From: Aliishimia ponticola
GTDB taxonomy: Bacteria > Pseudomonadota > Alphaproteobacteria > Rhodobacterales > Rhodobacteraceae
Direction of reading: 5' to 3'
DNA: 64,000 nucleotides
NCBI RefSeq assembly: GCF_004803475.1
Contig: NZ_SRKY01000001.1
Span: 1,054,001-1,118,000 of the forward strand
Part shown: in pieces, positions 53,503 through 62,932 of the stretch
How the letters are laid out: each line of letters opens with the position of its first letter
Numbering within the stretch: the stretch's first letter is position 1
The notes under the pieces: model-generated
Told to the model about the DNA's origin: nothing
The model's database searches: none
The model's input: only the letters and a program-made list of their open reading frames with translations
Made by a program: the position numbers and the translations under genes

Positions 53503-53534
53503 AACGGGCGTCCTCGGGCGCCCGTTTTCTTTTG
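53503..53534 (+). terminator. Intrinsic terminator of the VPLPA-CTERM gene
   Basis: AACGGGCG (53503-53510) pairs with CGCCCGTT (53519-53526), loop TCCTCGGG, followed by a T-rich stretch TTCTTTT. Begins 23 bases after the stop codon. Confidence 0.8.
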
Positions 53535-53555
53535 CCCGCAAGCAAGGACATCGTC

Positions 53556-54011
53556 ATGCGTAAACTCTTCGTCGCAGGCCTTCTGTCATTGGCCACATTC
53601 CCGACCCTCTCTGCCGCGCAAGAACAATCTGGCGGTTGGATCCCGAAATGCGATGATACGAAATGCACGATGGCGCGGGAGTTGAACCGCGCAGAGGATG
53701 GCAAGCGCGTGGCGACATTCTTTGCCGTCAAACAGATCGACTCTGGCGCAATCCGCCTGGGTGTCGCCCTGCCTCTTGGTATCCTGCTGGAACCTGGTGT
53801 GCGCTTCGATCTGGACGGAACCGCCTTGGACCTGCCCTTTGAAGTTTGTTTCCCCGACGGGTGCCGCGCACAGCGCGTATTCACCCCCGAGGAACTGGAA
53901 AAGGTCGAAGGGGCTGACGAAATCTCTGTCCGCTTTTTCGCCTATGGCTCGGCGAACCCGGTCTCCATCGTGATGCCTGTGGATGGGATGCTGGGCGCGT
54001 TCGACCAGTAA
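53556..54011 (+). CDS. IalB-like (invasion-associated locus B) exported protein
   Basis: 151 aa with signal peptide (LFVAGLLSLATFPTLSAAQ) and a compact IalB-type beta domain: GGWIPKCDDTKCTMARELN near the N terminus, GVALPLGILLEPGVRFDLDG and FEVCFPDGCRAQRVF with paired Cys likely bonded. Despite the name, family members are general periplasmic proteins of alphaproteobacteria. AAGGA before ATG 53556 fits this start. Confidence 0.85.
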   Translation: MRKLFVAGLLSLATFPTLSAAQEQSGGWIPKCDDTKCTMARELNRAEDGKRVATFFAVKQIDSGAIRLGVALPLGILLEPGVRFDLDGTALDLPFEVCFPDGCRAQRVFTPEELEKVEGADEISVRFFAYGSANPVSIVMPVDGMLGAFDQ

Positions 54012-54073
54012 TCACTGCCACGCACCTGCCCGGCAGGGCTTGACCCGCGCGCGCAGGTCAGCATCGTCGGGAT

Positions 54074-55048
54074 ATGGTCACGCCCACCCCGCCCGATTTG
54101 CCACCTGCCCCGTCGCCGCGATGGGGTATCGTCACCACGGTGAAGGCGCCGCCCGCGCGGATCGCGGAGTTCTGCGCCTATCACCTTCGCGCCGGGGCGG
54201 CGCATATCACTCTTTGCCTGGACGACCCGAACGGCGACGTGCCCGCCCCGGTGGCCGCGCATCCGCGCATCACCCTACAGCGTTGCGACGCCCAGCACTG
54301 GCGCGACCTGACAGGCAAACGGCCGGAGAAACATCAGCAGCGGCAAACGCTTAACGCCACATGGGCCTATAGGCAGTCTGGCCGCAGGCTCGACTGGATC
54401 GCGCATATCGACGTGGATGAGTTCATCACCGCACCCGCCCCCATCGCAGATATGCTTGGCACTGTGGCGGCAGAGCAATTCTGCCTGCGCCTGCGCCCGA
54501 TGGAGCCCTTGGCCGGCGCGCCGGGCCTGTTCAAAAGCAGTGTCCCGCGCGGCCCGGATCGGGACCGTATCTTGCAAGACCTCTACCCCGATTGGGCGGA
54601 CTTGCTGCAAGGCGGACTGCTCAGCCACACCGCCGGAAAGCTCTTTGTTCGGACCGGTGCGCGCAATATTCGCCTGCGCATTCACAACGTCTTTCAGGGG
54701 CAGGTGCGCAACCCCGCCATGACCGAGATCGCCCAGATGCGACTGGCCCACATGCACGCCCCGAATTGCGACGCGTTCTTACATGCTTACCGGTTCCGTC
54801 TGACGCGCGGATCCTACAGGGCGGAACTTGCGCCAAACCGGCCACGCGAACAGGGCGGCGTCACCTTGCACGAACTCTTGAGCCAGATCGAAATCGACTC
54901 GGGCGAGGACGGTCTGCGCCAGTTCTACGATCAGGTTTGCACTGCCCACCCGGCGCTTTTGGAGGAGCTGGAGCGTCACGGATTGCTGCACCGTGCCGAT
55001 TTACAACTGGAAGAGGCTGTAACCGCCATATTCTCAAGCAAAATTTGA
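54074..55048 (+). CDS. Glycosyltransferase family 2-like protein (Glyco_tranf_2_4)
   Basis: 324 aa. N-terminal nucleotide-sugar region starting WGIVTTVKAPPARIAEFCAYHLRAGA, with the metal-binding DxD in AHIDVDEFI and a C-terminal helical part. Predicted to move a sugar to a surface polysaccharide or protein; acceptor unknown. No signal peptide; probably works at the inner face of the membrane. It stands alone, without other polysaccharide genes next to it. Confidence 0.8.
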   Translation: MVTPTPPDLPPAPSPRWGIVTTVKAPPARIAEFCAYHLRAGAAHITLCLDDPNGDVPAPVAAHPRITLQRCDAQHWRDLTGKRPEKHQQRQTLNATWAYRQSGRRLDWIAHIDVDEFITAPAPIADMLGTVAAEQFCLRLRPMEPLAGAPGLFKSSVPRGPDRDRILQDLYPDWADLLQGGLLSHTAGKLFVRTGARNIRLRIHNVFQGQVRNPAMTEIAQMRLAHMHAPNCDAFLHAYRFRLTRGSYRAELAPNRPREQGGVTLHELLSQIEIDSGEDGLRQFYDQVCTAHPALLEELERHGLLHRADLQLEEAVTAIFSSKI

Positions 55049-55155
55049 CCCTGAGCACCGCGCCTGATATGACCCACCCAAGCGCTGCCATACGGGTGGC
55101 GCATTGCTAGTTGGCGGGCCAAAGCAGATGTGTCCGCACCCGATAGACGGACATA

Positions 55156-56574
55156 ATGACAAAGTTTTCTGACCTTAATCTGAACCCGAAGGTTCTCAAG
55201 GCGATTGAAGAAGCCGGGTACGAAAGTCCCACCCCCATTCAGGCCGGGGCCATCCCCGCCGCGCTGGACGGGCGCGATGTGCTGGGGATTGCCCAGACCG
55301 GAACCGGCAAAACCGCCAGCTTCACCCTGCCGATGCTGTCGCTTCTGGCCCGTGGCCGTGCGCGCGCCCGTATGCCGCGCAGCCTCGTGCTGTGCCCGAC
55401 ACGCGAACTTGCCGCACAGGTGGCCGAGAATTTCGACACCTATTCCAAGTACCTCAAACTGACACGTGCCCTTTTGATCGGCGGCGTCAGCTTCAAGGAA
55501 CAAGAGGCGATCATCGACAAGGGCGTTGACGTGTTGATCGCCACGCCGGGCCGCCTTCTGGACCATTTCGAACGGGGCAAACTGATCCTGTCGGATGTGA
55601 AAGTCATGGTCGTGGACGAAGCCGACCGGATGCTCGACATGGGGTTCATCCCCGATATCGAACGCATTTTCGGCCTGACCCCCTTCACCAGGCAGACGCT
55701 GTTCTTCTCCGCCACCATGGCGCCAGAGATTGAGCGGATCACCAACACCTTCCTGTCCAACCCCGAACGGGTTGAAGTCGCGCGTCAGGCCACGGCCTCC
55801 GAGACGATCGAACAGGGTGTTGTGATGTTCCGCGCCTCGCGCAAGGACCGGGAAGCCTCTGAGAAACGCAAACTTCTGCGCATGCTGATCGATGGCGAGG
55901 GGGAGAAATGCTCCAACGCGATCATCTTCTGCAACCGGAAGACCGATGTGGATATCTGCGCCAAGTCGTTGAAAAAATACGGGTATGATGCGGCGGCGAT
56001 CCATGGCGATCTGGACCAGTCGCAACGGACCAAAACGCTGGAAGGGTTCCGCGACGGGAACCTCCGCCTGCTGGTGGCGTCCGATGTGGCGGCGCGCGGG
56101 CTGGACATTCCGGCGGTGAGCCATGTGTTCAACTTCGACGTGCCGGGCCATCCCGAAGACTACGTGCACCGCATTGGCCGTACCGGTCGCGCCGGGCGTG
56201 AGGGCAAGGCGATTACCCTGTGTTCGCCGCGCGATGAGAAGGCTTTCGATGCGGTCGAAAAGCTCATCCAGAAGGAAATCCCTCGTCTGGACAACCCGCT
56301 GAAAACCAAGGACGCCCCTGCGCCCAAGGAAGATAATGAGGCGGCCAAAGAGTCAGCACCGCAGGAAAAGCGCAGCACGCGCAGCCGCCGGAGCGAGCCC
56401 AAGCCCAAAGAGCCGACACCGCAGCCGCAACGCAATGAGCCGCGCGGTGAAAAACAGGAGAGCGGGCGCAGCCGTGACCGCAGCCGCCGCGATGACAAGA
56501 ACAAGGTCGTCGGTCTGGGCGATCACCTGCCCGGCTTCATCGCGATGAGCTTTGAGGAGCGTAAAGCGGGCTAA
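55156..56574 (+). CDS. rhlE: DEAD-box RNA helicase (RhlE type)
   Basis: 472 aa ATP-dependent RNA helicase. Q motif TPIQ, motif I AQTGTGKT, motif II DEAD in VVDEADRMLDMG, motif III SAT, motif VI HRIGRTGRAG. The C-terminal 90 residues are a charged Lys/Arg/Glu-rich tail with repeated RSRR and PKPKE, probably binding RNA. Works in ribosome assembly or RNA decay; it converges on rnj, another RNA enzyme. Confidence 0.93.
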   Translation: MTKFSDLNLNPKVLKAIEEAGYESPTPIQAGAIPAALDGRDVLGIAQTGTGKTASFTLPMLSLLARGRARARMPRSLVLCPTRELAAQVAENFDTYSKYLKLTRALLIGGVSFKEQEAIIDKGVDVLIATPGRLLDHFERGKLILSDVKVMVVDEADRMLDMGFIPDIERIFGLTPFTRQTLFFSATMAPEIERITNTFLSNPERVEVARQATASETIEQGVVMFRASRKDREASEKRKLLRMLIDGEGEKCSNAIIFCNRKTDVDICAKSLKKYGYDAAAIHGDLDQSQRTKTLEGFRDGNLRLLVASDVAARGLDIPAVSHVFNFDVPGHPEDYVHRIGRTGRAGREGKAITLCSPRDEKAFDAVEKLIQKEIPRLDNPLKTKDAPAPKEDNEAAKESAPQEKRSTRSRRSEPKPKEPTPQPQRNEPRGEKQESGRSRDRSRRDDKNKVVGLGDHLPGFIAMSFEERKAG

Positions 56575-56639
56575 CCCCCGCAGCGCTGCCGGTTCCGGCA
56601 AAGACCATCGCCTGCCCCCGTCGGCGGATGCTAGAAATG

Positions 56640-56671
56640 AAAACGCAGGCCAGTGATCTGGCCTGCGTTTT
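56640..56671. terminator. Bidirectional intrinsic terminator between rhlE and rnj
   Basis: A perfect 14-bp stem (56640-56653 with 56658-56671), loop TGAT, with A at one foot and T at the other, so it should end transcription from both sides: rhlE on the plus strand and the nuo-birA-coaX-rnj run on the minus strand. Confidence 0.85.
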
Positions 56672-56693
56672 TCGTTGGTCCGATTGTCCGCGC

Positions 56694-58364
56694 TTAGCTG
56701 AGGCGGCTGACGATCACCGTGACTTCCGGCTTCCGGCCGATTTCATCTTGCGCCGTGCTGCGCGTTATGCGGCGCAGCTCGTCCTCCAGCTTGTCATCGT
56801 CGGACAGCGTGGCGGGCGAGGCACGGCCAAGAAACTGCGACAGATCCTCTTCCAGCACGTCCAGCAGCGGCGCCTTGGACCGGCCAATCTCTGGCAGGCC
56901 CATCAGCTCACACCACGGCTCACCCAGGGGTTCGTTCTCTTCATCGATCAGGACCGACACCGCCACATGACCGTTCAGCGCCATGCGGATACGATCCCGC
57001 ACCACCCCGTCCATCGCGCCGATCTGCACCGTCCCGTCCAGGTAAGTGCGTCCGGTTTCGACGTATTCGGCCACGTCCAGCATATCCGGCCCGATCTGAA
57101 GCATCGTGCCATTCACGGCCAGCGCGCTGCGATAGCCCTTGGCCATCGCCAAGCGGGAATGTTCACGCAGATGCCGGTGTTCGCCATGCATCGGAATGAC
57201 GGAGCGCGGATTGACGATCTCGTGCAGCCGCTCAAGGTCGGGCCGGTTGGCATGGCCGGACACATGGTAATGCCCGCCAGAGCTTTCATCGACCACATCC
57301 ACCCCCATTTCGGAGAACTGGTTGACGATGCGCAGCACCTCCCGTTCATTGCCCGGGATGGTCTTAGACGAGAACAGGAACGTATCGCCTTCCTTCATCA
57401 GGATGCCGTTATACTTGCCCCGCGACAGTTGCGCAGAGGCGGCGCGGCGCTCGCCCTGACTGCCTGTGGCTAGGATCATCAGGTTCTCACGCGGGATCTG
57501 CCGCGCATCTTCGGGGCTGATGACTTTGGGGAACTTGGTCAGAACCCCCGTTTCGATGGAGGCTTCGACCATGCGCCGCATCGCCCGGCCCAGAAGGCAG
57601 ATCGACCGCCCTGCCCGTTCCCCCGCATCCGCCAGCGTCTTGACCCGCGCCACGTTGGAGGCAAATGTCGTCGCCACCACCATGCCCTTGGCCCCGGCGA
57701 CCAGCGCTTCGATCTCTGGCCCGACGGTGATCTCGGACCGGCCCGGGCTGCGCGACATGACGTTCGTACTGTCACAGGCCAGGGCCATGACACCGGATTT
57801 TCCGATCTCCGCCCACATCTCTTCGTCGAACGGCTCCCCCACCACCGGGGTCGCATCCAGCTTGAAATCGCCCGAATGCACGATCCGCCCCTCGGGCGTG
57901 TCGATCACCAGCGCAGAGCTTTCGGGGATCGAGTGACTGATCGGCACGAAGCCCACGCGGAACGGCCCGGCCTCAACCTGCTGCGGCCATGCCGAAACAG
58001 TCTCAACCACGTCTTCGGGCAGACCGTTATCGGCCATCTTGCGCCGTGCGATATTGCCGGTGAAGGCGCGGGTATAAACCTTGGCCCCAAGACGCGGCCA
58101 GCAATGGGGCAGCGCGCCCACATGGTCTTCATGCGCGTGGGTGATGAAAATCGCCTCGATCTGGTCGGCCCGCTCTTCCAGCCACGCGATATCGGGCAGG
58201 ATCAGATTGACCCCGGGAGAGGTTTCCATGTTCGGGAAGGTCACGCCAAGATCAACGACGATGAGCCGCTCCTTGCCTGCCGGACCATATCCGTAGACGT
58301 AACAGTTCATCCCGATTTCACCCGCCCCACCGAGGGGCAGGTAGATCACGCGTTTCTGGCTCAT
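56694..58364 (-). CDS. rnj: Ribonuclease J
   Basis: 556 aa metallo-beta-lactamase fold ribonuclease with endo- and 5'-exonuclease activity in mRNA decay and rRNA maturation. Zinc ligands in THAHEDHVGALP and downstream His/Asp (HSGDFKLDATP), the beta-CASP insert (residues ~210-350) and a late His motif HVSGHANRPDL. Its start overlaps the coaX stop by 4 bases. Confidence 0.94.
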   Translation of the reverse strand: MSQKRVIYLPLGGAGEIGMNCYVYGYGPAGKERLIVVDLGVTFPNMETSPGVNLILPDIAWLEERADQIEAIFITHAHEDHVGALPHCWPRLGAKVYTRAFTGNIARRKMADNGLPEDVVETVSAWPQQVEAGPFRVGFVPISHSIPESSALVIDTPEGRIVHSGDFKLDATPVVGEPFDEEMWAEIGKSGVMALACDSTNVMSRSPGRSEITVGPEIEALVAGAKGMVVATTFASNVARVKTLADAGERAGRSICLLGRAMRRMVEASIETGVLTKFPKVISPEDARQIPRENLMILATGSQGERRAASAQLSRGKYNGILMKEGDTFLFSSKTIPGNEREVLRIVNQFSEMGVDVVDESSGGHYHVSGHANRPDLERLHEIVNPRSVIPMHGEHRHLREHSRLAMAKGYRSALAVNGTMLQIGPDMLDVAEYVETGRTYLDGTVQIGAMDGVVRDRIRMALNGHVAVSVLIDEENEPLGEPWCELMGLPEIGRSKAPLLDVLEEDLSQFLGRASPATLSDDDKLEDELRRITRSTAQDEIGRKPEVTVIVSRLS

Positions 58365-59134
58365 GCCTTATCCTTGTTATAATCGTAGATCACGGTCAGC
58401 CCGTGCATTGTCAGATCGTCTTCAATTGTATCAAAGAGCATCTCCCCCGAAGCGAACAAAGGCGCAAGCCCTCCGGTGCCGATAACCTTCATCGGTCGGC
58501 CATACTCCGCCTTGATTTGCCCGATAATGCCGCGGATCAGCCCGACATAGCCCCAGAACACGCCCGATTGGATGCAGCCCACCGTATTGGTGCCGATCAC
58601 CTTGTCGGGCTGGGTGATGTCCACATGCGGCAGCGCGGCGGCCCCTTGGTGCAGCGCTTCGAGGGACAGGTTCACGCCCGGAGCGATCACACCGCCCACA
58701 TAGGCGCCATCCTCCGCCACCACATCGAAATTCGTTGCCGTGCCGAAATCCACCACGACCGCATCGCCGCCATGCCGGTCAAAGGCACCGGCGACATTGG
58801 CCAGACGGTCCGGCCCGATTGCCGTTCCCGCATCCACACGTGGCGGCACGGGCAGCGCGCATTCCGGCTTGCCCACGACCAGCGGGCGGCAGTTGAAGAA
58901 CCGGTCGGCAAAGACGCGCAGGTTCCACACCACGCGCGGCACCGTTGAACTGATCACCACATCGGTGATCTGCGCCTTGATCCCGTAATGCGCAACAAGC
59001 GTCGAATACCATGTGAAATAGGCATCCGCCGTGCGCGCATGGTGGGTCGATGTGCGCAAGGTGCACAGGAATGTTTCGCCGTCCCAGATCGAGAACACCG
59101 TATTGGTATTTCCGCAATCAATCGCCAACAACAT
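58361..59134 (-). CDS. coaX: Type III pantothenate kinase
   Basis: Phosphorylates pantothenate, first step of coenzyme A synthesis. 257 aa. Phosphate-binding loop LLAIDCGNTNTVFSIWDG at the N terminus, GPDRLANVAGA, VDFGTATNFDVV and GGVIAPG are typical of the CoaX fold and distinguish it from CoaA. 12 bases after birA, the same arrangement as in many alphaproteobacteria. Confidence 0.95.
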   Translation of the reverse strand: MLLAIDCGNTNTVFSIWDGETFLCTLRTSTHHARTADAYFTWYSTLVAHYGIKAQITDVVISSTVPRVVWNLRVFADRFFNCRPLVVGKPECALPVPPRVDAGTAIGPDRLANVAGAFDRHGGDAVVVDFGTATNFDVVAEDGAYVGGVIAPGVNLSLEALHQGAAALPHVDITQPDKVIGTNTVGCIQSGVFWGYVGLIRGIIGQIKAEYGRPMKVIGTGGLAPLFASGEMLFDTIEDDLTMHGLTVIYDYNKDKA

Positions 59135-59146
59135 GGCGGTCCCTCC

Positions 59147-59902
59147 CTAGAAGTAGATATCGGCAGCGGGGATCGCCACGCGACCATTGGCGGTCTCTAG
59201 AACAAGCTGACCGTCATTGTCCACGTCCACGAAGCGGCCCTGCTGTTCGCTGGTGCCGGTGCGGGCGGTGATCACCTCCCCCCGGCGGGCCGCCCGGTCC
59301 AGCCAAAGCCGGCGGATCGGTGCAAAACCTTGCGTGGCAAAGCTGTGCTCATGCCGGGCATAGGCGGCGGCGAGTGCGTTCAGGAAATCCTCTGGCGTGA
59401 CGGCGATGCCAGTTTCGGACAGAAGTGACACGGGCCGTACCGCACCTTCCTCGACCTGCGCGGCAGAGGGGGCTTCGGCAAGGTTGACGCCGATCCCGAT
59501 CGACAGATGGTTGACGCCGGTGCCGTTCCCGACGCTCTCCAGCAGGATACCCGCCAGTTTGCCGCCGTTCAGCAAGACATCGTTGGGCCATTTCAAAGAC
59601 AGACCGGACGCGCGCCCCGTTACCGCAACAACCGCATCGAACAGCGCCAGCGCCGCCACGAAGGACCGCAGCGCCGCCTGTTGCGGCGGCGCGTCCGGGC
59701 GAAGTACAAGCGTTGCCGCGAAGTTACCCTTGGGGTTGTGCCATGCGCGCCCGCGGCGGCCACGGGCCGCTGTCTGGTGCAGGGCGAGTATCCACTCCGG
59801 CCCCGCAAGGCTGTTCGCGATGCGGCGCGCTTCGTCCAACGTGCTGTCCACTTCGGCCAACACACGGCGACCATAGCCCACAGGCCAGTCCTGCTGGGTC
59901 AT
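59147..59902 (-). CDS. birA: Biotin--[acetyl-CoA-carboxylase] ligase
   Basis: 251 aa. Attaches biotin to the carboxyl carrier protein. Biotin-binding loop ARGRRGRAWHNPKGN, GLSLKWPNDVLLNGGKLAGILLE (catalytic Lys) and a C-terminal SH3-like domain. No N-terminal HTH, so it cannot repress transcription like E. coli BirA. Confidence 0.93.
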   Translation of the reverse strand: MTQQDWPVGYGRRVLAEVDSTLDEARRIANSLAGPEWILALHQTAARGRRGRAWHNPKGNFAATLVLRPDAPPQQAALRSFVAALALFDAVVAVTGRASGLSLKWPNDVLLNGGKLAGILLESVGNGTGVNHLSIGIGVNLAEAPSAAQVEEGAVRPVSLLSETGIAVTPEDFLNALAAAYARHEHSFATQGFAPIRRLWLDRAARRGEVITARTGTSEQQGRFVDVDNDGQLVLETANGRVAIPAADIYF

Positions 59903-59932
59903 CCTGTCACGCGCATCCTTCGCGGGGTCATG

Positions 59933-61375
59933 TCAGTTGACAAGCGACAGTGCTGCCGCGTTCGCCGCGCCCTCGATCCCGAACAGATTCACGATGCCAA
60001 GGATCATCACCGCCGCGCTGGCCATCAAAAGACCCCACAGAACCGGTGTCGATTTTCCGACATCCAGGGTATCCCCCCGGTCTTCGCCGAAGAACATGAA
60101 ATAGACGATGCGCAGGTAGTAATAGGCCCCGATGGCCGAGGCGACAGCAGACGCCACCACCAGCCAGACCATGCCCGCGTCAATCGCCGCGATCCAGACG
60201 CCCAGCTTGGCAAAGAAGCCAAGGAAGGGCGGCACACCGGCCAGCGAGAACAGCAGGAACAGAAGCGCCCAAGCCTTGGCCGGTTCGCGTTTGGCGTAAA
60301 GGTTCAGCGCCCCGATATCGGTGACGGGTTGGCCGTCCTTTTCCATCATCAGGATAAAGGCGAAGGTGCCGACATTCATCGTCACATAGACCGCCATATA
60401 GATCAGCATGGCCTGCACACCCAGCGCGGTGCCCGCCGCCAGACCGATCATCGCATATCCCATATGCGCGATAGAGGAATACGCCATCAGCCGCTTGATA
60501 TTCGTTTGCCCGATCGCCGCGATCGCGCCAAGGAACATGGAAGCGACAGACAGCAGCGCGATGACTTGGCTCCAATCCGCGACAGCCTGCCCGAAAGCAT
60601 CATGCATCACACGGGCAAACAGCCCCATCGCCGCGACTTTGGGCGCCGTCGCAAAGAAGGCGGTGACCGGCGTGGGCGAGCCTTCGTAGACGTCCGGCGT
60701 CCACATGTGGAACGGCACCGCAGACACCTTGAAGGCAAGACCCGCGATCAGGAAGACAAGGCCAAAGAGAAGACCGATCGACACCTCGCCATGCACGGCT
60801 GTCTGGATGATGCCGCCAAATTGCGTCGTCCCCGCATAGCCATAGACCAGCGACGCACCATACAGCAAAAGGCCCGACGACAGCGCGCCAAGAATGAAGT
60901 ATTTCAACCCTGCCTCGGTCGAACGCAGGCTATCCCGGCGCAGCGAGGCCACGACGTAAAGCGCCAGCGATTGCAGCTCCAGCCCCATATACAGCGTCAT
61001 CAGGTCGCCGGCAGAGACCATCACCATCATCCCGACAGAGGCCAGCGCCACCAGCATCGGATACTCGAACCGCAGCAGCCCCTTGCGGGTCATGTAGCCT
61101 TCGCTCATCAGCAGAACCGCCGCGCCAGAGACCAGCAGAACCACCTTGGCATAGCGCGAGAACGCATCGTCGATGAACAGCCCGCCAAAGGCGAGATGCC
61201 CTCCCTCGCGGGTCATCCCGATCCACAGCGCTACGGCCAGCATGACCGCCACCGTCATCCACAGCAGCAGCGACGCCACCTTGTCCTTGCCGGTATAGAC
61301 CGCTCCGACAAGCCCCAGCATCGCGAAGACCGCCAGAATGATCTCGGGTAGGATGATGTTCAGATCCGCGCTCAT
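59933..61375 (-). CDS. nuoN: NADH-quinone oxidoreductase subunit N
   Basis: 480 aa antiporter-like membrane subunit of respiratory complex I, with about 14 helices. The signature Lys/Glu-bearing helices include [34 protein letters not shown] and [18 protein letters not shown] (conserved Lys). Directly downstream of nuoM with a 12-base gap. Confidence 0.95.
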   Translation of the reverse strand: MSADLNIILPEIILAVFAMLGLVGAVYTGKDKVASLLLWMTVAVMLAVALWIGMTREGGHLAFGGLFIDDAFSRYAKVVLLVSGAAVLLMSEGYMTRKGLLRFEYPMLVALASVGMMVMVSAGDLMTLYMGLELQSLALYVVASLRRDSLRSTEAGLKYFILGALSSGLLLYGASLVYGYAGTTQFGGIIQTAVHGEVSIGLLFGLVFLIAGLAFKVSAVPFHMWTPDVYEGSPTPVTAFFATAPKVAAMGLFARVMHDAFGQAVADWSQVIALLSVASMFLGAIAAIGQTNIKRLMAYSSIAHMGYAMIGLAAGTALGVQAMLIYMAVYVTMNVGTFAFILMMEKDGQPVTDIGALNLYAKREPAKAWALLFLLFSLAGVPPFLGFFAKLGVWIAAIDAGMVWLVVASAVASAIGAYYYLRIVYFMFFGEDRGDTLDVGKSTPVLWGLLMASAAVMILGIVNLFGIEGAANAAALSLVN

Positions 61376-61387
61376 TCGCCCGTCCCC

Positions 61388-62932
61388 TTATTGAGTCTCG
61401 GCCACTTGCGTCGCGGCCTCTGCCGCGGCAAGCGCCGTGTCATAATTCGATACCAAGGCTTCGACCGACGGGCCGATCACATCCAGCGCCAGCGCCGGAT
61501 AGATGCCCAGCCACAGGGTCATCACCACCAGCGGCGCGAAAATCCAGCGTTCACGTGCGGTCATGTCCGAAATCGTCTTCAGGCTTTCCTTGATCAGATC
61601 CCCGAACACCACCCGGCGGTACAGCCACAGCGCATAGGCCGCCGAGAAGATCACCCCGGTCGCCGCCACCGCCGCAACCCATGTGTTGACCTGGAAGGCC
61701 GCCATCAATGTCAGGAATTCGCCCACGAAGCCAGAGGTTCCAGGCAGCCCGACATTGGCCATCGTAAAGAGCATGAAGACCAGCGCATAAGCCGGCATCC
61801 GGTTGACCAGCCCGCCATAGGCGTCGATCTCGCGCGTGTGCATCCGGTCATAGACCACGCCGACACACAGGAAGAGCGCGCCCGAGATGAAGCCATGGCT
61901 GATCATCTGGAAAATCGCGCCGTCGATCCCCTGCTGGTTCGCGGCAAAAATACCCATCGTGACAAAGCCCATATGCGCGACAGAGGAATAGGCGATCAGC
62001 TTCTTCATATCCTCCTGCACCAGCGCGACCAGCGATGTGTAGACCACCGCAATCGCGGACATCCACAGCACCAGCGGCGTCATGACATCGGCCCCGACGG
62101 GGAACATCGGCAGGCTGAACCGCAGGAAGCCATAGCCGCCCATCTTCAACAGGATCGCGGCCAGCACCACGGAACCCGCCGTGGGCGCTTGCACGTGTGC
62201 ATCCGGCAGCCATGTATGCACCGGCCACATCGGCATTTTCACCGCGAAGCTGGCAAAGAAGGCAAGGAACATCAGCGTTTGCATCCCGCCGACGACCTGC
62301 ACGCCAAGCACGCTGAAATCGCTGAACTCGAAGGAGTGTTTCAGCAGCGCCTCGATATCGGTTGTACCGGCATCCACATACATCGCCACCATCGCGACCA
62401 GCATCAGAACCGAGCCAAGGAAGGTGTAGAGGAAGAACTTGAACGAGGCATAAATCCGGTTCGCCCCGCCCCAGATCCCGATGATCAGGAACATCGGGAT
62501 CAGCCCTGCCTCGAAGAAGAGGTAGAACAGCACCATGTCCAGCGCGACGAACACGCCGATCATCAGCGTTTCCAGCATCAGGAAGGCGATCATGTATTCC
62601 TTGACGCGCACCTTCACATCCCAGCTGGCCAGAATGGTCAGCGGCATCATGAAGGTGGTGAGCATCACGAACAGCACGCTGATCCCGTCCACGCCCAGTT
62701 TGTATTTCAGGCCAAGGATCCAAGCGCCCTCTTCGACGAACTGAAAGCCCGTGTCGTTGCGGTCAAATCCAAAGAGGATGAACAGCGAGATCAGGAAGGT
62801 CGCGCTGGTGGCAATCAGCGCCAGCCATTTTGCATTGCGCTGCGCGGCCTCGTCCTCGCCCCGCAGGAACAGGGCAAGAATGATGGCGGCCAGTGCCGGG
62901 ATGGCAAGGGTGATGGAAAGCAGGTTGTCCAT
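61388..62932 (-). CDS. nuoM: NADH-quinone oxidoreductase subunit M
   Basis: 514 aa antiporter-like complex I subunit. Helices include [43 protein letters not shown] (Glu in helix 5) and [25 protein letters not shown] (conserved Lys). ATG 62932 overlaps the nuoL stop by one base (TAATG). Confidence 0.95.
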   Translation of the reverse strand: MDNLLSITLAIPALAAIILALFLRGEDEAAQRNAKWLALIATSATFLISLFILFGFDRNDTGFQFVEEGAWILGLKYKLGVDGISVLFVMLTTFMMPLTILASWDVKVRVKEYMIAFLMLETLMIGVFVALDMVLFYLFFEAGLIPMFLIIGIWGGANRIYASFKFFLYTFLGSVLMLVAMVAMYVDAGTTDIEALLKHSFEFSDFSVLGVQVVGGMQTLMFLAFFASFAVKMPMWPVHTWLPDAHVQAPTAGSVVLAAILLKMGGYGFLRFSLPMFPVGADVMTPLVLWMSAIAVVYTSLVALVQEDMKKLIAYSSVAHMGFVTMGIFAANQQGIDGAIFQMISHGFISGALFLCVGVVYDRMHTREIDAYGGLVNRMPAYALVFMLFTMANVGLPGTSGFVGEFLTLMAAFQVNTWVAAVAATGVIFSAAYALWLYRRVVFGDLIKESLKTISDMTARERWIFAPLVVMTLWLGIYPALALDVIGPSVEALVSNYDTALAAAEAATQVAETQ

